A stretch of DNA of 64,000 nt from CAYVMN01 sp043808585 (GTDB lineage Bacteria; Desulfobacterota; DSM-4660; Desulfatiglandales; Desulfatiglandaceae). The DNA is taken from NCBI GenBank assembly GCA_043808585.1, contig JAZDES010000224.1, positions 5,182 through 69,181 on the forward strand, read 5' to 3'. Positions 26,165-34,451 of this stretch are shown here, one piece after another. A model generated the notes under the pieces. It was not told the DNA's origin. It ran no database searches and was given only the letters and a program-made list of their open reading frames with translations. The first letter of the stretch is position 1. Every line of letters starts with the position of its first letter. A program made the position numbers and the translations under genes.

Positions 26165-27402
26165 TCAAAGCACTCAAACAGCCCGAACCTTGATGTCTCC
26201 CCGGCACGTCCAGCCTCCACATAGATCCCTATTTCATTGGGGGATAGTCCCATAGGACAGGCATCCATACACCAACCGCAACGGATACACTGACCATAGG
26301 GACGGGTATCGATTTCATCACCAGTCAAGAAAATGACCCCGGACGTGGTCTTGGTGATGGGGATGTCAAGTGTGGGGATGGCAAACCCCATCATCGGACC
26401 CCCCATGACCACCTTGACCAGATCAGGCCTTGTCCCGCCCAGGAACGATACGATATCCCTCAGCATGGTCCCTACCCGCACCAGCAGGTTGGCAGGCCTC
26501 TCTATGCCGCGGCCGGATATGGTGACAACCTTTTCGTACAAGGGCTTTTCGAGAACCACTGCCTCATACACGGCCCGAACAGTACCTACATTCTGGACGA
26601 TTACCCCCACGTCGAATGGGAGCCCGAAACCAGGGACCCTCTTTCCGGTGATGCTTTTTATGAGCTGCTTTTCTGATCCTTGCGGGTACTTGATCTTCAG
26701 TGGTTCTACGGATATCCGGAGGCCATTGGAGGAGGCCTCTCGGGAGACCTTTTTCATTTCCTCTATGGCATCAGTCTTGTTTACCTCTATTCCTATGCGG
26801 CATTCCCGTATGCCGAGGATAGTCAGGATGATTTTCGCCCCTTCGATGATCTCATCAGGATGTTCAAGCATCAGGCGATGGTCGGTGGTGAGATAGGGTT
26901 CGCACTCCGCCCCATTCAGGATCAGGGTATCCACCTTGGCCTCGGGTGGTGGAGAAAGCTTTACATGGGTGGGAAAACCTGCCCCCCCAACTCCGACGAT
27001 TCCGCCGCTTTTGATCCTCCCAAGGAGTTCCTGCCTTGAAAGGTCCTTCCAGTTACAGTGGGTACTCTTTCTTGGCCCGGCCTCTGGGTCGGTCTGGATA
27101 ACAATGGATGGGGAACTGACCGATACGGGGTGTGCAGAGGTAGTGATGGCGGTTATCTTACCTGAAACGCTCGCATGGATACAGGCCCCGAGCCCCGCCT
27201 TTACCTCCCCGATTAGATCACCTTCCGCGACCTGATCCTTTTTCTTGACCAAAGGTTCACATGGTGCGCCGAAGTGCTGGCTCAGGAGGATTTCGACCTC
27301 TTCAGGGATAGGGAGCGTTTCAATGGGCAGGTGTTCGGTAAGACCCTTTGATTCAGGGGGATGGACTCCGCCCTTCGGAAATGTCAGCATGGGTTTGCTC
27401 AT
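26080..27402 (-). CDS. rnfC: RnfC, NADH-side subunit of the Rnf complex
   Basis: A 440-residue peripheral subunit that binds NADH, FMN and two [4Fe-4S] clusters. FPKGGVHPPESK opens the protein, GIVGVGGAGFPTHVKL near 135-150 is the nucleotide-binding loop, and CIRCGWCMDACPMGLSP and CFECGCCAYACPAKRP near 370-430 are the cluster motifs. It is the first gene of the minus-strand operon; the 80 bases between it and ribF must hold the promoter, but none is obvious. The ribosome binding site before ATG 27402 is weak. Confidence 0.96.
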   Translation of the reverse strand: MSKPMLTFPKGGVHPPESKGLTEHLPIETLPIPEEVEILLSQHFGAPCEPLVKKKDQVAEGDLIGEVKAGLGACIHASVSGKITAITTSAHPVSVSSPSIVIQTDPEAGPRKSTHCNWKDLSRQELLGRIKSGGIVGVGGAGFPTHVKLSPPPEAKVDTLILNGAECEPYLTTDHRLMLEHPDEIIEGAKIILTILGIRECRIGIEVNKTDAIEEMKKVSREASSNGLRISVEPLKIKYPQGSEKQLIKSITGKRVPGFGLPFDVGVIVQNVGTVRAVYEAVVLEKPLYEKVVTISGRGIERPANLLVRVGTMLRDIVSFLGGTRPDLVKVVMGGPMMGFAIPTLDIPITKTTSGVIFLTGDEIDTRPYGQCIRCGWCMDACPMGLSPNEIGIYVEAGRAGETSRFGLFECFECGCCAYACPAKRPLVQFIRLAKMKAKK

Positions 27403-27483
27403 TTCTTGGATTAAAACTGGGGACTGTATTGAAGGGTCTGTTTAGGCTTGGGCCAGTAAATAATAAAATATGTTCGATTATTG

Positions 27484-28416
27484 TCAAGAGATTTCTCTAA
27501 ATAATTCTCTCGCGCGAATAACATCTTTACCAATCTGTTCGGCAAGCTCCTTTGGGGATTCAAAGGTCTTTTCATCCCTCAACCGCTCGATAAAGTCTAC
27601 CCTGATGGTCTTGCCAAGGAGGTCCCGTGAGAAGTCAAGGATGTGGGTCTCAACTGAAAAGGCCCCCTCTCCAAAGGTAGGGTTATACCCGATATTGGTA
27701 AGGCCGTAATAGGTTTGATCATCAATATGGGCCATGACGGCATAGACCCCCACCCTCGGTGTCAGTTCGTCAATCAGTTCCAGATTGGCAGTGGAGAAAC
27801 CTAGTAGCCTGTCTCCCCTGTTCTTCCCCCTGACAACGGTTCCACTTATCTGGTAGTTCCTTCCCAATAGCTTCTTTGCCTCTGAGAGGTTTCCCTCCTG
27901 AACCAGTTTCCTGATGGAGGTGCTGGATACCAGGGTGCTGTCGATACGAACCGGATCAACGACATGTACCGCGAACCCCAGCTGTTTTCCCATCTCTTTC
28001 AAGAGCTCAATGTTACCCTGTCGGCCCCGTCCGAAGGTATAATCGTAACCTACCACGATCTCTCTGGCCCCGATCTTGTCAACTAAGATATCCTTGACAA
28101 AGTCCCTTGCAGAGATGGCAGAAAACTCCCTGGTAAATGGGATGCAAAAGATTACATCAACGCCTGTGTCTTGTATCAGTCTCAGTTTTTGCTGGGTTGG
28201 GGTGATCAGCGGGGGACCATTCCCTTCCTTCACCACCCTTATAGGATGAGGCTCGAAGGTCATGACAGCCGATTGACCCCCAATGCTCTTGGCGCGCTCC
28301 TTTACCTTATCAAAGAGGGTCAGATGGCCTCTGTGCATTCCGTCAAAGTTGCCAATGGTCAAGACAGGGTTTGTAAGCGGCTCGACCAGTTGATCTAAAT
28401 CAGAGATAAAAATCAT
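27484..28416 (-). CDS. ribF: Bifunctional riboflavin kinase / FAD synthetase
   Basis: A 310-residue cytoplasmic enzyme making FMN and then FAD. The N-terminal FAD-synthetase domain has GNFDGMHRGH (nucleotidyltransferase HxGH type) and STLVSSTSIR; the C-terminal kinase domain has GFSTANLEL and VYAVMA. ATG 28416 is preferred; a TTG at 28446 is in frame. It stands directly upstream of the Rnf operon on the same strand and supplies the flavins that Rnf and ApbE use, so co-expression would make sense. Confidence 0.96.
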   Translation of the reverse strand: MIFISDLDQLVEPLTNPVLTIGNFDGMHRGHLTLFDKVKERAKSIGGQSAVMTFEPHPIRVVKEGNGPPLITPTQQKLRLIQDTGVDVIFCIPFTREFSAISARDFVKDILVDKIGAREIVVGYDYTFGRGRQGNIELLKEMGKQLGFAVHVVDPVRIDSTLVSSTSIRKLVQEGNLSEAKKLLGRNYQISGTVVRGKNRGDRLLGFSTANLELIDELTPRVGVYAVMAHIDDQTYYGLTNIGYNPTFGEGAFSVETHILDFSRDLLGKTIRVDFIERLRDEKTFESPKELAEQIGKDVIRARELFREIS

Positions 28417-28538
28417 ATGGCAATCACTACTCCCAATCCTCTCCAAGAACTACTTTATGAAAAATCCCGTAATCTCCATTAGTTCCAGGCCGTTCGAACG
28501 GTATGAGATGATAATCTTGGACAAACTGATCTTCTTTA

Positions 28539-28565
28539 TTGACAATCTTGGTTTGCTAATATAAT
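28539..28565 (+). promoter_or_regulatory. Candidate promoter for tRNA-Leu
   Basis: TTGACA (28539-28544) and a perfect TATAAT (28560-28565) with a 15-base spacer lie 34 bases before the tRNA. Both hexamers are consensus; the short spacer is the only weakness. Confidence 0.6.
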
Positions 28566-28598
28566 CTCTCATATCAAATAGATCAACCCCATTTCCCG

Positions 28599-28685
28599 GC
28601 CGAAGTGGCGGAACTGGTAGACGCGCTAGGTTCAGGGTCTAGTGGGCGCACGCCTGTGGGGGTTCGAGTCCCCCCTTCGGCACCA
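28599..28685 (+). tRNA. tRNA-Leu, anticodon CAG
   Basis: The acceptor arms GCCGAAG and CTTCGGC pair fully. The anticodon stem CTAGG/TCTAG closes the loop TTCAGGG, giving anticodon CAG (reads CUG). A long variable arm (class II) and GGTTCGAGTCC T arm are present, and the CCA end is encoded (28683-28685). It is a single tRNA with its own promoter and terminator, just ahead of the dcw cluster. Confidence 0.97.
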
Positions 28686-28694
28686 TGATTACAG

Positions 28695-28730
28695 GGGGTT
28701 AGCCAATCGCTGAAGCTAACCCCTTTTTTT
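28695..28730 (+). terminator. Intrinsic terminator of tRNA-Leu
   Basis: GGGGTTAGC (28695-28703) pairs perfectly with GCTAACCCC (28715-28723) around an 11-base loop, followed by seven T. It separates the tRNA from the dcw transcript. Confidence 0.92.
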
Positions 28731-28886
28731 GTTGGAGGTCGTGGATAGGGGTGGCGTCAAGGTTATCTCGTTAGCGACGTCATCTGGGATGATGATAAAA
28801 TATCATGGGCGCCGGGAAATCCCTCTGAGCCTATCTGTAAATTGAGCCAACCTAACATTTTTCTTAATATTTTTGTCAGTTTTTAC

Positions 28887-28915
28887 TTGACAAATGTTTT
28901 TTTTCTATCTACAAG
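28887..28915 (+). promoter_or_regulatory. Candidate promoter of the dcw cluster (Pmra)
   Basis: TTGACA (28887-28892), a 17-base spacer and TACAAG (28910-28915) precede mraZ by about 50 bases. The -10 hexamer coincides with the first putative MraZ box, so MraZ binding would occlude it. Confidence 0.6.
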
Positions 28916-28947
28916 TGTCATAAAGTGGTGCAATATCCCATAAAGTG
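28912..28947 (+). promoter_or_regulatory. MraZ-type operator: direct repeats of AAAGTG
   Basis: CAAGTG at 28912, AAAGTG at 28922 and AAAGTG at 28942 fall on a 10-base grid, with the 28932 slot degenerate. MraZ is known to bind several direct repeats of about this sequence and spacing before its own gene. Position and period support autoregulation of the dcw cluster. Confidence 0.65.
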
Positions 28948-28961
28948 TCACAAAAGGGCTA

Positions 28962-29399
28962 ATGTTTAGAGGACGCTCAAGGCATACGCTGGATAGTAAA
29001 GGCCGTTTGGCCATCCCGGCGAGGTTCAGGGAAGTGCTGGATCTGAAGCCCGATGATTGCCTGGTGGTCACCAATCATGACGCCTGTCTGTGGGCATTTG
29101 CAAGGGAGGACTGGAAGGTGATAGAGGAAAAGGCGGCCAACCTCCCGATGTTCAATCCGGCCGCCAGCAATTATCTCAGATATTTCATCTCAGGTGCAGT
29201 GGAATGTCAAATTAAGCAGGGACGAATAACGCTCCCCCTCGACTTGAGAGAGATTGCAGGATTGAAAAAAGAGGTGGTGCTTGTAGGAGAACTGAAGAGG
29301 TTTGAGATCTGGGAAAAGGACAGGTGGGAGGAAGAGTTTCGGAGGGCAAAGGAGAGTTTTCCGGATGTTAGCCGGTCCCTTTCAGAATTAGGGATCTAG
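28962..29399 (+). CDS. mraZ: Transcriptional regulator MraZ
   Basis: A 145-residue AbrB-fold protein with two SpoVT-like halves: FRGRSRHTLDSKGRLAIPARFR at the N-terminus and QIKQGRITLPLDLREIAGL near 83-101. It forms rings that bind repeats ahead of the dcw operon and represses it; candidate boxes lie 15-50 bases upstream. First gene of the cluster; rsmH starts 11 bases after its stop. Confidence 0.96.
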   Translation: MFRGRSRHTLDSKGRLAIPARFREVLDLKPDDCLVVTNHDACLWAFAREDWKVIEEKAANLPMFNPAASNYLRYFISGAVECQIKQGRITLPLDLREIAGLKKEVVLVGELKRFEIWEKDRWEEEFRRAKESFPDVSRSLSELGI

Positions 29400-29410
29400 A
29401 AGGCTCAAGA

Positions 29411-30346
29411 TTGGAATATCCTCACAAACCGGTCCTTGTGGACGAGGTCGTTAGGTATCTGGTCACAATCCCGGATGGCACATATGTAGATGGGACCGTC
29501 GGTACAGGTGGGCACAGCCTGGCCGTGGGAATGACTTTGGTCGGCAAGGGCCGTTTAATATGCCTGGACGTGGACCCAGATGCCGTCAGGATGTCGAGTC
29601 GCAGGCTGGCCATCCTGGGCAAAGGGGCCTTTGTCACCAAAGCAAGTTTTTCTGAGCTGGATGAGATACTTAATGACCTGGGAGTCAAGGGGGTTGAGGG
29701 TGTCTTGCTAGACCTGGGGATATCCTCTTACCAGCTTGAGAGGTCGGGCAGGGGTTTCAGCTTTCGCAGAGAGGAGCCTCTCGATATGCGAATGGATCCC
29801 GAAAAAGGGCAGACGGCATACCATCTTGTAAACACCCTTCCTGAAAGAGAGCTCGAGGCCATACTAAAAGATTATGGTGAGGAAAGGAGGGCCAAATCAA
29901 TCGTTAGGGCCGTAGTAAAGGCACGGACAAGCAAACCCATCGAGACCTCTCTGCAGTTAGCGGGGCTGATTGAAACGGTATTTCCTCAGTCATTTCGGTC
30001 TAGGGCCAAACATCCCGCTACCAGAACATTTCAGGCCCTTAGGATTGCCGTCAACAAAGAGTTACAAAATCTGAAGACATTCCTGAATACAATCCCGGAT
30101 ATATTGGTAAAAGGTGGGAGGTTAGTTGTCCTTTCCTACCATTCCCTTGAAGACAGACTCGTCAAACAGACCATGGTTAATTGGGAGCAGAGATGTATAT
30201 GCCCTCCTGATTTTCCCGATTGTGTATGCGGAAAGGTTCCCCTGTTTAGGCGTCTTTTCAAAAGAGGGCTCAGAGCAAGCCCAGGTGAAATCGAGCAGAA
30301 CCCAAGGGCTCGCAGCGCCGTACTAAGAGCTGCAGAAAGGATTTAG
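29411..30346 (+). CDS. rsmH: 16S rRNA (cytosine(1402)-N(4))-methyltransferase
   Basis: A 311-residue SAM-dependent enzyme that methylates C1402 in the ribosomal P site. HKPVLVDEVV and DGTVGTGGHS are the N-terminal and SAM-binding motifs, GILLDLGISS-like GVLLDLGISSYQLE follows, and the C-terminal SYHSLEDRLVK and ARSAVLRAAERI are conserved. The start is TTG at 29411. ftsL begins two bases after its stop. Confidence 0.96.
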   Translation: MEYPHKPVLVDEVVRYLVTIPDGTYVDGTVGTGGHSLAVGMTLVGKGRLICLDVDPDAVRMSSRRLAILGKGAFVTKASFSELDEILNDLGVKGVEGVLLDLGISSYQLERSGRGFSFRREEPLDMRMDPEKGQTAYHLVNTLPERELEAILKDYGEERRAKSIVRAVVKARTSKPIETSLQLAGLIETVFPQSFRSRAKHPATRTFQALRIAVNKELQNLKTFLNTIPDILVKGGRLVVLSYHSLEDRLVKQTMVNWEQRCICPPDFPDCVCGKVPLFRRLFKRGLRASPGEIEQNPRARSAVLRAAERI

Positions 30347-30348
30347 CC

Positions 30349-30717
30349 ATGACTAGGCGGGAAAGGGTCTCAATTATGGTAAGGTCGCGAAATGGAAAGA
30401 CCGGGGTAAAGGTCATTAATTCGCGGCCCAAAAAGCCCCGGTTTTATGTAACCCGAAGGCAGATTTTTTTGATCATCTTTATGCTCTTTTTGTTCATGGG
30501 GAGCAGCATCGGATATGTCTGGTCAAATTTTCAAAGTACCAGGATAGGTTATGACCTGAGCCAGTTGAAAAGGGATGAGATGAAACTGAGAGAGGAGAAC
30601 CGGAGGCTAAGACTGGAACTGGCAGTACTGAAATCGCCCGAAAGACTGGAGGCTCAGGCAATTGGGAAATTTGGCCTGAAGCAGCCCACTCCTGAACAGA
30701 TAATTGTCCTGAAATGA
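30349..30717 (+). CDS. ftsL: Cell division protein FtsL
   Basis: A 122-residue bitopic membrane protein: basic N-terminal tail, one helix at about 39-58 (FLIIFMLFLFMGSSIGYVW), and a periplasmic coiled coil (about 68-100) rich in K, R and E. It ends with the GLKQPTPEQIIVL motif typical of FtsL in this group. It forms the FtsQLB bridge of the divisome. Sequence is poorly conserved, so the call rests on topology and position between rsmH and ftsI. The stop overlaps ftsI as ATGA. Confidence 0.9.
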   Translation: MTRRERVSIMVRSRNGKTGVKVINSRPKKPRFYVTRRQIFLIIFMLFLFMGSSIGYVWSNFQSTRIGYDLSQLKRDEMKLREENRRLRLELAVLKSPERLEAQAIGKFGLKQPTPEQIIVLK

Positions 30718-32783
30718 AGGTCGAGGACAAAAGGTGGATCCGATTTCGCATCTGGGTGGTAGCCATTTTCTTTCTGCTTGGCTTCGGAACTCTATTAGTT
30801 AGGGCCTACCAGTTACAAGTCCTTGAGAGTGATCGCCTAAAGGCGATAGCGCGTGCAAGCTACATTGGGAAGACCAAACTTCCTCCCAAGCGGGGTACAA
30901 TATACGATCGCGAGGGTCACGAGTTGGCCCTGAGCATTGAGGTAGGATCGATCTTTTCTCACCCCAAACAGATCAAGGAAAAGGCCAAGACGGCCAGAGA
31001 CCTATCCAGGATCTTGGGAGAGAGCCGGGAGAAAATCCTTTCTCTATTAGAGAATAATCGTAGCTTTTGCTGGATTAAGAGAAGGATTCCCCCTGATGTG
31101 GCAAAAAAGGTTATGGCACTGGACCTAGTGGGCGTGGGTGTAGTTACGGAGACCAGACGCTACTACCCCGGTCGCGAGATTGCAAGCCATCTGATCGGGT
31201 TTGCTGGCAGTGATAATCAGGGGCTGGAAGGCGTTGAAAAGCGGTATGACAGTTATCTGCAAGGACCTGAATACAGTCTGGTCCACATGCGCGATGCCCT
31301 GGGTAAACCATTCGCTATCACGAGGCCAATCCCTTCTGACCACGGGGTCCACGATCTGGTCCTCACCATCGACAGGGACATACAGTACAAGGCACAGCAG
31401 GCCCTCAAGTCCGCGGTCAACAAGGCACAGGCCAAGGGCGGCCATTGTCTGGTGGTAGATCCGGTGACAGGCGAGATACTGGCTATGGCAGTAGTTCCCG
31501 AATTTAATCCAAACGTCTTTTCCGAATATAGACCGGCTCAATGGAGAAACAGGACCATTACAGACTGCTATGAGCCGGGCTCTACAATAAAGGCCTTTCT
31601 CTTGGCCGCAGGCCTGGAAGAATCGGCGGTCACACCCGGTACTAAGTTTGACTGTGAACAGGGGAAATTTAGGATTGGCAACGATATTGTACATGACACC
31701 CACGAACACGGCATTCTTAGTGTGTCGGATATCGTTGTGCGCTCCAGCAACATCGGTGCAATAAAGATTGGCCAAAGGCTCGGATACGAAAGGTTTACAG
31801 AGTACCTTAAGAAATTAGGCTTTGGCAGCAAGACGGGCATCGATTTGCTGGGAGAAAGGGAGGGGTTTGTCAGAGCGGTCGAAGATGCGAGGGCCATAGA
31901 TCAGGCTACCATATTTTTCGGTCAGGGTATGACCACCACCTCGTTGCAACTTGCCATGGCCATGGGGGCCATTGCAAATGGGGGAAAATTAATGCGGCCC
32001 TATGTTGTGAAATCCATAGTGGATAGATCAACGGGCAAGGTTGGAGCGAAATGCCCAAGGGTGGTGAGGAGGGTGTTTTCTTTGAAGACAACCAACGAGG
32101 TCACAAGGATCTTAGAAGGTGTGGTTGGCCGGGAGGGAACTGCCCCAAAAGCAGCGATCGAGGGTTTCAGGGCTGCCGGCAAGACCGGTACCTCCCAGAA
32201 GGTGGACCCGCAGACAAAGACCTACTCCAGAACAAAATTTGTGGCCGCCTTTGTGGGGTTTGTTCCCATTGAAAAACCCGAACTCGTCATATTGGTCGTC
32301 ATAGATGAACCCAAGGGCATAGCCTACGGAGGCATAGTGGCTGGGCCTGTATTCGAGCAGGTGGGAAGGTGGGCGCTAAATCACCTCAGGATCAATCCCA
32401 GCAGGGGTCTATCTTCCTTTGCCAGCGCCAGTCCGGCTATATCGGATGAGAGAAGTGCCCGCCTGCGTACGAGCCAGCAGGAGGCCGCGGGAAGCGTAAC
32501 CCTCTTGAGGCCCAAAGGGGTGGCAGGAGGCGCAAAAGGAGAAATGGGGCCTGGCAGTACCGATGCGTCCCTTGCCGTGCATCATATCGCACTGGAATTG
32601 AAAGAGCAATCGCTCCCGGACTTCAGTGGCCTTGGTATGAGGGAGGTGCTCAAGAGGGCAAGGGCGTTAGACTTTAAGGTTCATCTGGAGGGGACAGGGC
32701 TGGCTGTAAAACAGGATCCCGGTGCTGGGACTCCCCTCCGAGAGGTTAGCTCGGTGAGGGTTAGTTTCATGCCTCCCAAGTAG
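30714..32783 (+). CDS. ftsI: Penicillin-binding protein, division transpeptidase FtsI with PASTA domain
   Basis: A 689-residue class B PBP that cross-links septal peptidoglycan. One N-terminal helix (about 12-30), a dimerization domain starting PKRGTIYDREG (58-68), and a transpeptidase domain with STIK (Ser290), SSN (344-346) and KTG (490-492). The last 60 residues (PDFSGLGMREVLKRA onward) form a PASTA domain, a SpoVD/PBP2x-like feature unlike the E. coli protein, with a low-complexity linker at about 565-630. ATG 30714 overlaps the ftsL stop. Confidence 0.95.
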   Translation: MKVEDKRWIRFRIWVVAIFFLLGFGTLLVRAYQLQVLESDRLKAIARASYIGKTKLPPKRGTIYDREGHELALSIEVGSIFSHPKQIKEKAKTARDLSRILGESREKILSLLENNRSFCWIKRRIPPDVAKKVMALDLVGVGVVTETRRYYPGREIASHLIGFAGSDNQGLEGVEKRYDSYLQGPEYSLVHMRDALGKPFAITRPIPSDHGVHDLVLTIDRDIQYKAQQALKSAVNKAQAKGGHCLVVDPVTGEILAMAVVPEFNPNVFSEYRPAQWRNRTITDCYEPGSTIKAFLLAAGLEESAVTPGTKFDCEQGKFRIGNDIVHDTHEHGILSVSDIVVRSSNIGAIKIGQRLGYERFTEYLKKLGFGSKTGIDLLGEREGFVRAVEDARAIDQATIFFGQGMTTTSLQLAMAMGAIANGGKLMRPYVVKSIVDRSTGKVGAKCPRVVRRVFSLKTTNEVTRILEGVVGREGTAPKAAIEGFRAAGKTGTSQKVDPQTKTYSRTKFVAAFVGFVPIEKPELVILVVIDEPKGIAYGGIVAGPVFEQVGRWALNHLRINPSRGLSSFASASPAISDERSARLRTSQQEAAGSVTLLRPKGVAGGAKGEMGPGSTDASLAVHHIALELKEQSLPDFSGLGMREVLKRARALDFKVHLEGTGLAVKQDPGAGTPLREVSSVRVSFMPPK

Positions 32784-32816
32784 GGCCTTGCTACCTAATT
32801 GAGGCTGAGAATAGGG

Positions 32817-32878
32817 CCTGCCCTGGCCGAAATAATTTAGATCGTACAAGTCTGAACTAAGTCAGGGCTAGGCCAGGG
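32817..32878. repeat. 62-bp palindromic repeat, copy 1 (ftsI-murE gap)
   Basis: The sequence begins CCTGCCCTGGCC and ends GGCCAGGG, with inner inverted segments around ATCGTACAA. It matches a second copy at 35854-35915 in 60 of 62 bases. Its final AGGGAG lies at the right distance to serve as ribosome binding site for a murE start at 32886. Confidence 0.8.
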
Positions 32879-32879
32879 A

Positions 32880-34451
32880 GTGTCCTTGAAACATACAGAT
32901 AAGGTCAGGAAACACCTGGGAGAATTGTTGGAGGGGATGGAACTCCTCCATCTCTCCGGTGACCCAGGAGTAGAGGTAGAAGGCCTGGAATATGACTCCA
33001 GGCGAGTAAGGATGGGTTCTCTATTTGTGGCCCTGAGGGGCCAGCATCAGGATGGCCATGATTTCATCAGGGAGGCTATTCAGAGGGGGGCGGTAGCGGT
33101 TGTTGCAGAAGCTGCTTGGGGGGGCAAAGAATCAAAGAGAGATGTGGCAATGGTACAGGTCAAGGACTCCCGGGAGGCCCTCTCCTGGATTGCCGTGAGG
33201 TTTTATAACAGGCCTTTCCAGGACATGAAATTGATAGGAATTACGGGCACCAACGGGAAGACCACCACGAGCTATATCCTCGAATCCATACTCCTGGCCT
33301 CAGGGGCGAGACCGGGTGTTATAGGGACCATAAATTACAGGCTGGGCGGAGAGAGCTGGGATGCCCCCGTAACTACCCCCGAGTCACTGGATCTGATGCG
33401 GATATTGCGCAGAATGGCAGATTTGGGTGCAACCCATGTTGTTATGGAGGTCTCATCCCACGCCCTGGACCAGGGAAGGGTCAGAGACTGTCCCTTTCGA
33501 GTGGGTGTCTTTACCAATATCTCCAGGGACCATCTGGATTACCACCAGTCCATGGAATCATACTTCGGTGCCAAGGCCCTCCTTTTTCGCAGTCTGGGAG
33601 ACAAGGGCAATATGGATTTAGCAAGGGGAGTCATTAATGCGGACGACCCGAAGGGAGGAGAGCTGATAAAACAGACGCAGGTCCCTGTGGTTACATACGG
33701 TATGGGGATGGATTGCGATTTCAAGGCCATCCAGGTTCAGGGGGGCATGGGAGGCCTGAGCGCCAGGCTGATAACCCCTTCTGGTGAGACAGATATACGA
33801 TCCCCGCTAGTCGGTGAATTCAACATCTACAATATCCTGGCCGCTTCTGCCGCGGCCTCTTGTCTGGGCATTGATCTCAGTGCTATTGGCTCCGGGGTCG
33901 CGCTTTTAGAGAAGGTACCTGGCCGCCTGGAATTGGTCGAGAACAGTCGCTCATTGTCAATTGTTGTGGATTATGCCCACACGCCGGATGCCCTTCTAAA
34001 GGCATTGAAGGCCTTGAGACCCCTTGCAAAGGGACGGCTGATTACCGTCTTTGGATGTGGCGGTGATCGGGACAAGGGGAAAAGGAGCCAGATGGGCCTA
34101 GTTGCCGGGGAAAATAGCGACTTGGTCTTTATTACCTCAGACAACCCAAGAACAGAAGACCCGGCGGCCATTGCGAAGGAGATTGAAGAGGGGGTAAGGG
34201 GAGCAGGTCTCGAAATACTCACGGGGGATCCAGGTTCGGGACTGGGAGGCCCCGGTTATCACCTTGACCTTGATCGCAGAAATGCCATTCGCAAAGCAAT
34301 CGGGGCAGCGAATGAAGGCGACCTTATCTTGATTGCAGGAAAGGGTCACGAGGATTACCAGATCATCGGCACCGAGAAAAGGCCTTTTGATGATCGGAGG
34401 ATAGCGGCAGAGGTCGTCTTGGAGAGGGGAAGTGGCGGCCTCGTGGGGTGA
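32880..34451 (+). CDS. murE: UDP-MurNAc-tripeptide synthetase
   Basis: A 523-residue cytoplasmic ligase adding the third stem-peptide residue. The Mur ATP loop GITGTNGKTTTSY lies near 120-132, VMEVSSHALDQGRV near 185-198, and SDNPRTEDP (DNPR, near 422) marks meso-diaminopimelate as the substrate. Start is GTG 32880 or, better spaced from AGGGAG, TTG 32886. Both lie at the edge of the palindromic repeat. murF overlaps its end by 20 bases. Confidence 0.96.
   Translation: MSLKHTDKVRKHLGELLEGMELLHLSGDPGVEVEGLEYDSRRVRMGSLFVALRGQHQDGHDFIREAIQRGAVAVVAEAAWGGKESKRDVAMVQVKDSREALSWIAVRFYNRPFQDMKLIGITGTNGKTTTSYILESILLASGARPGVIGTINYRLGGESWDAPVTTPESLDLMRILRRMADLGATHVVMEVSSHALDQGRVRDCPFRVGVFTNISRDHLDYHQSMESYFGAKALLFRSLGDKGNMDLARGVINADDPKGGELIKQTQVPVVTYGMGMDCDFKAIQVQGGMGGLSARLITPSGETDIRSPLVGEFNIYNILAASAAASCLGIDLSAIGSGVALLEKVPGRLELVENSRSLSIVVDYAHTPDALLKALKALRPLAKGRLITVFGCGGDRDKGKRSQMGLVAGENSDLVFITSDNPRTEDPAAIAKEIEEGVRGAGLEILTGDPGSGLGGPGYHLDLDRRNAIRKAIGAANEGDLILIAGKGHEDYQIIGTEKRPFDDRRIAAEVVLERGSGGLVG

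Noticed and set aside
28740..28886. Possible riboswitch or small RNA between the tRNA terminator and mraZ
   Set aside because: No conserved structure could be recognised; only the promoter and MraZ boxes are supported.
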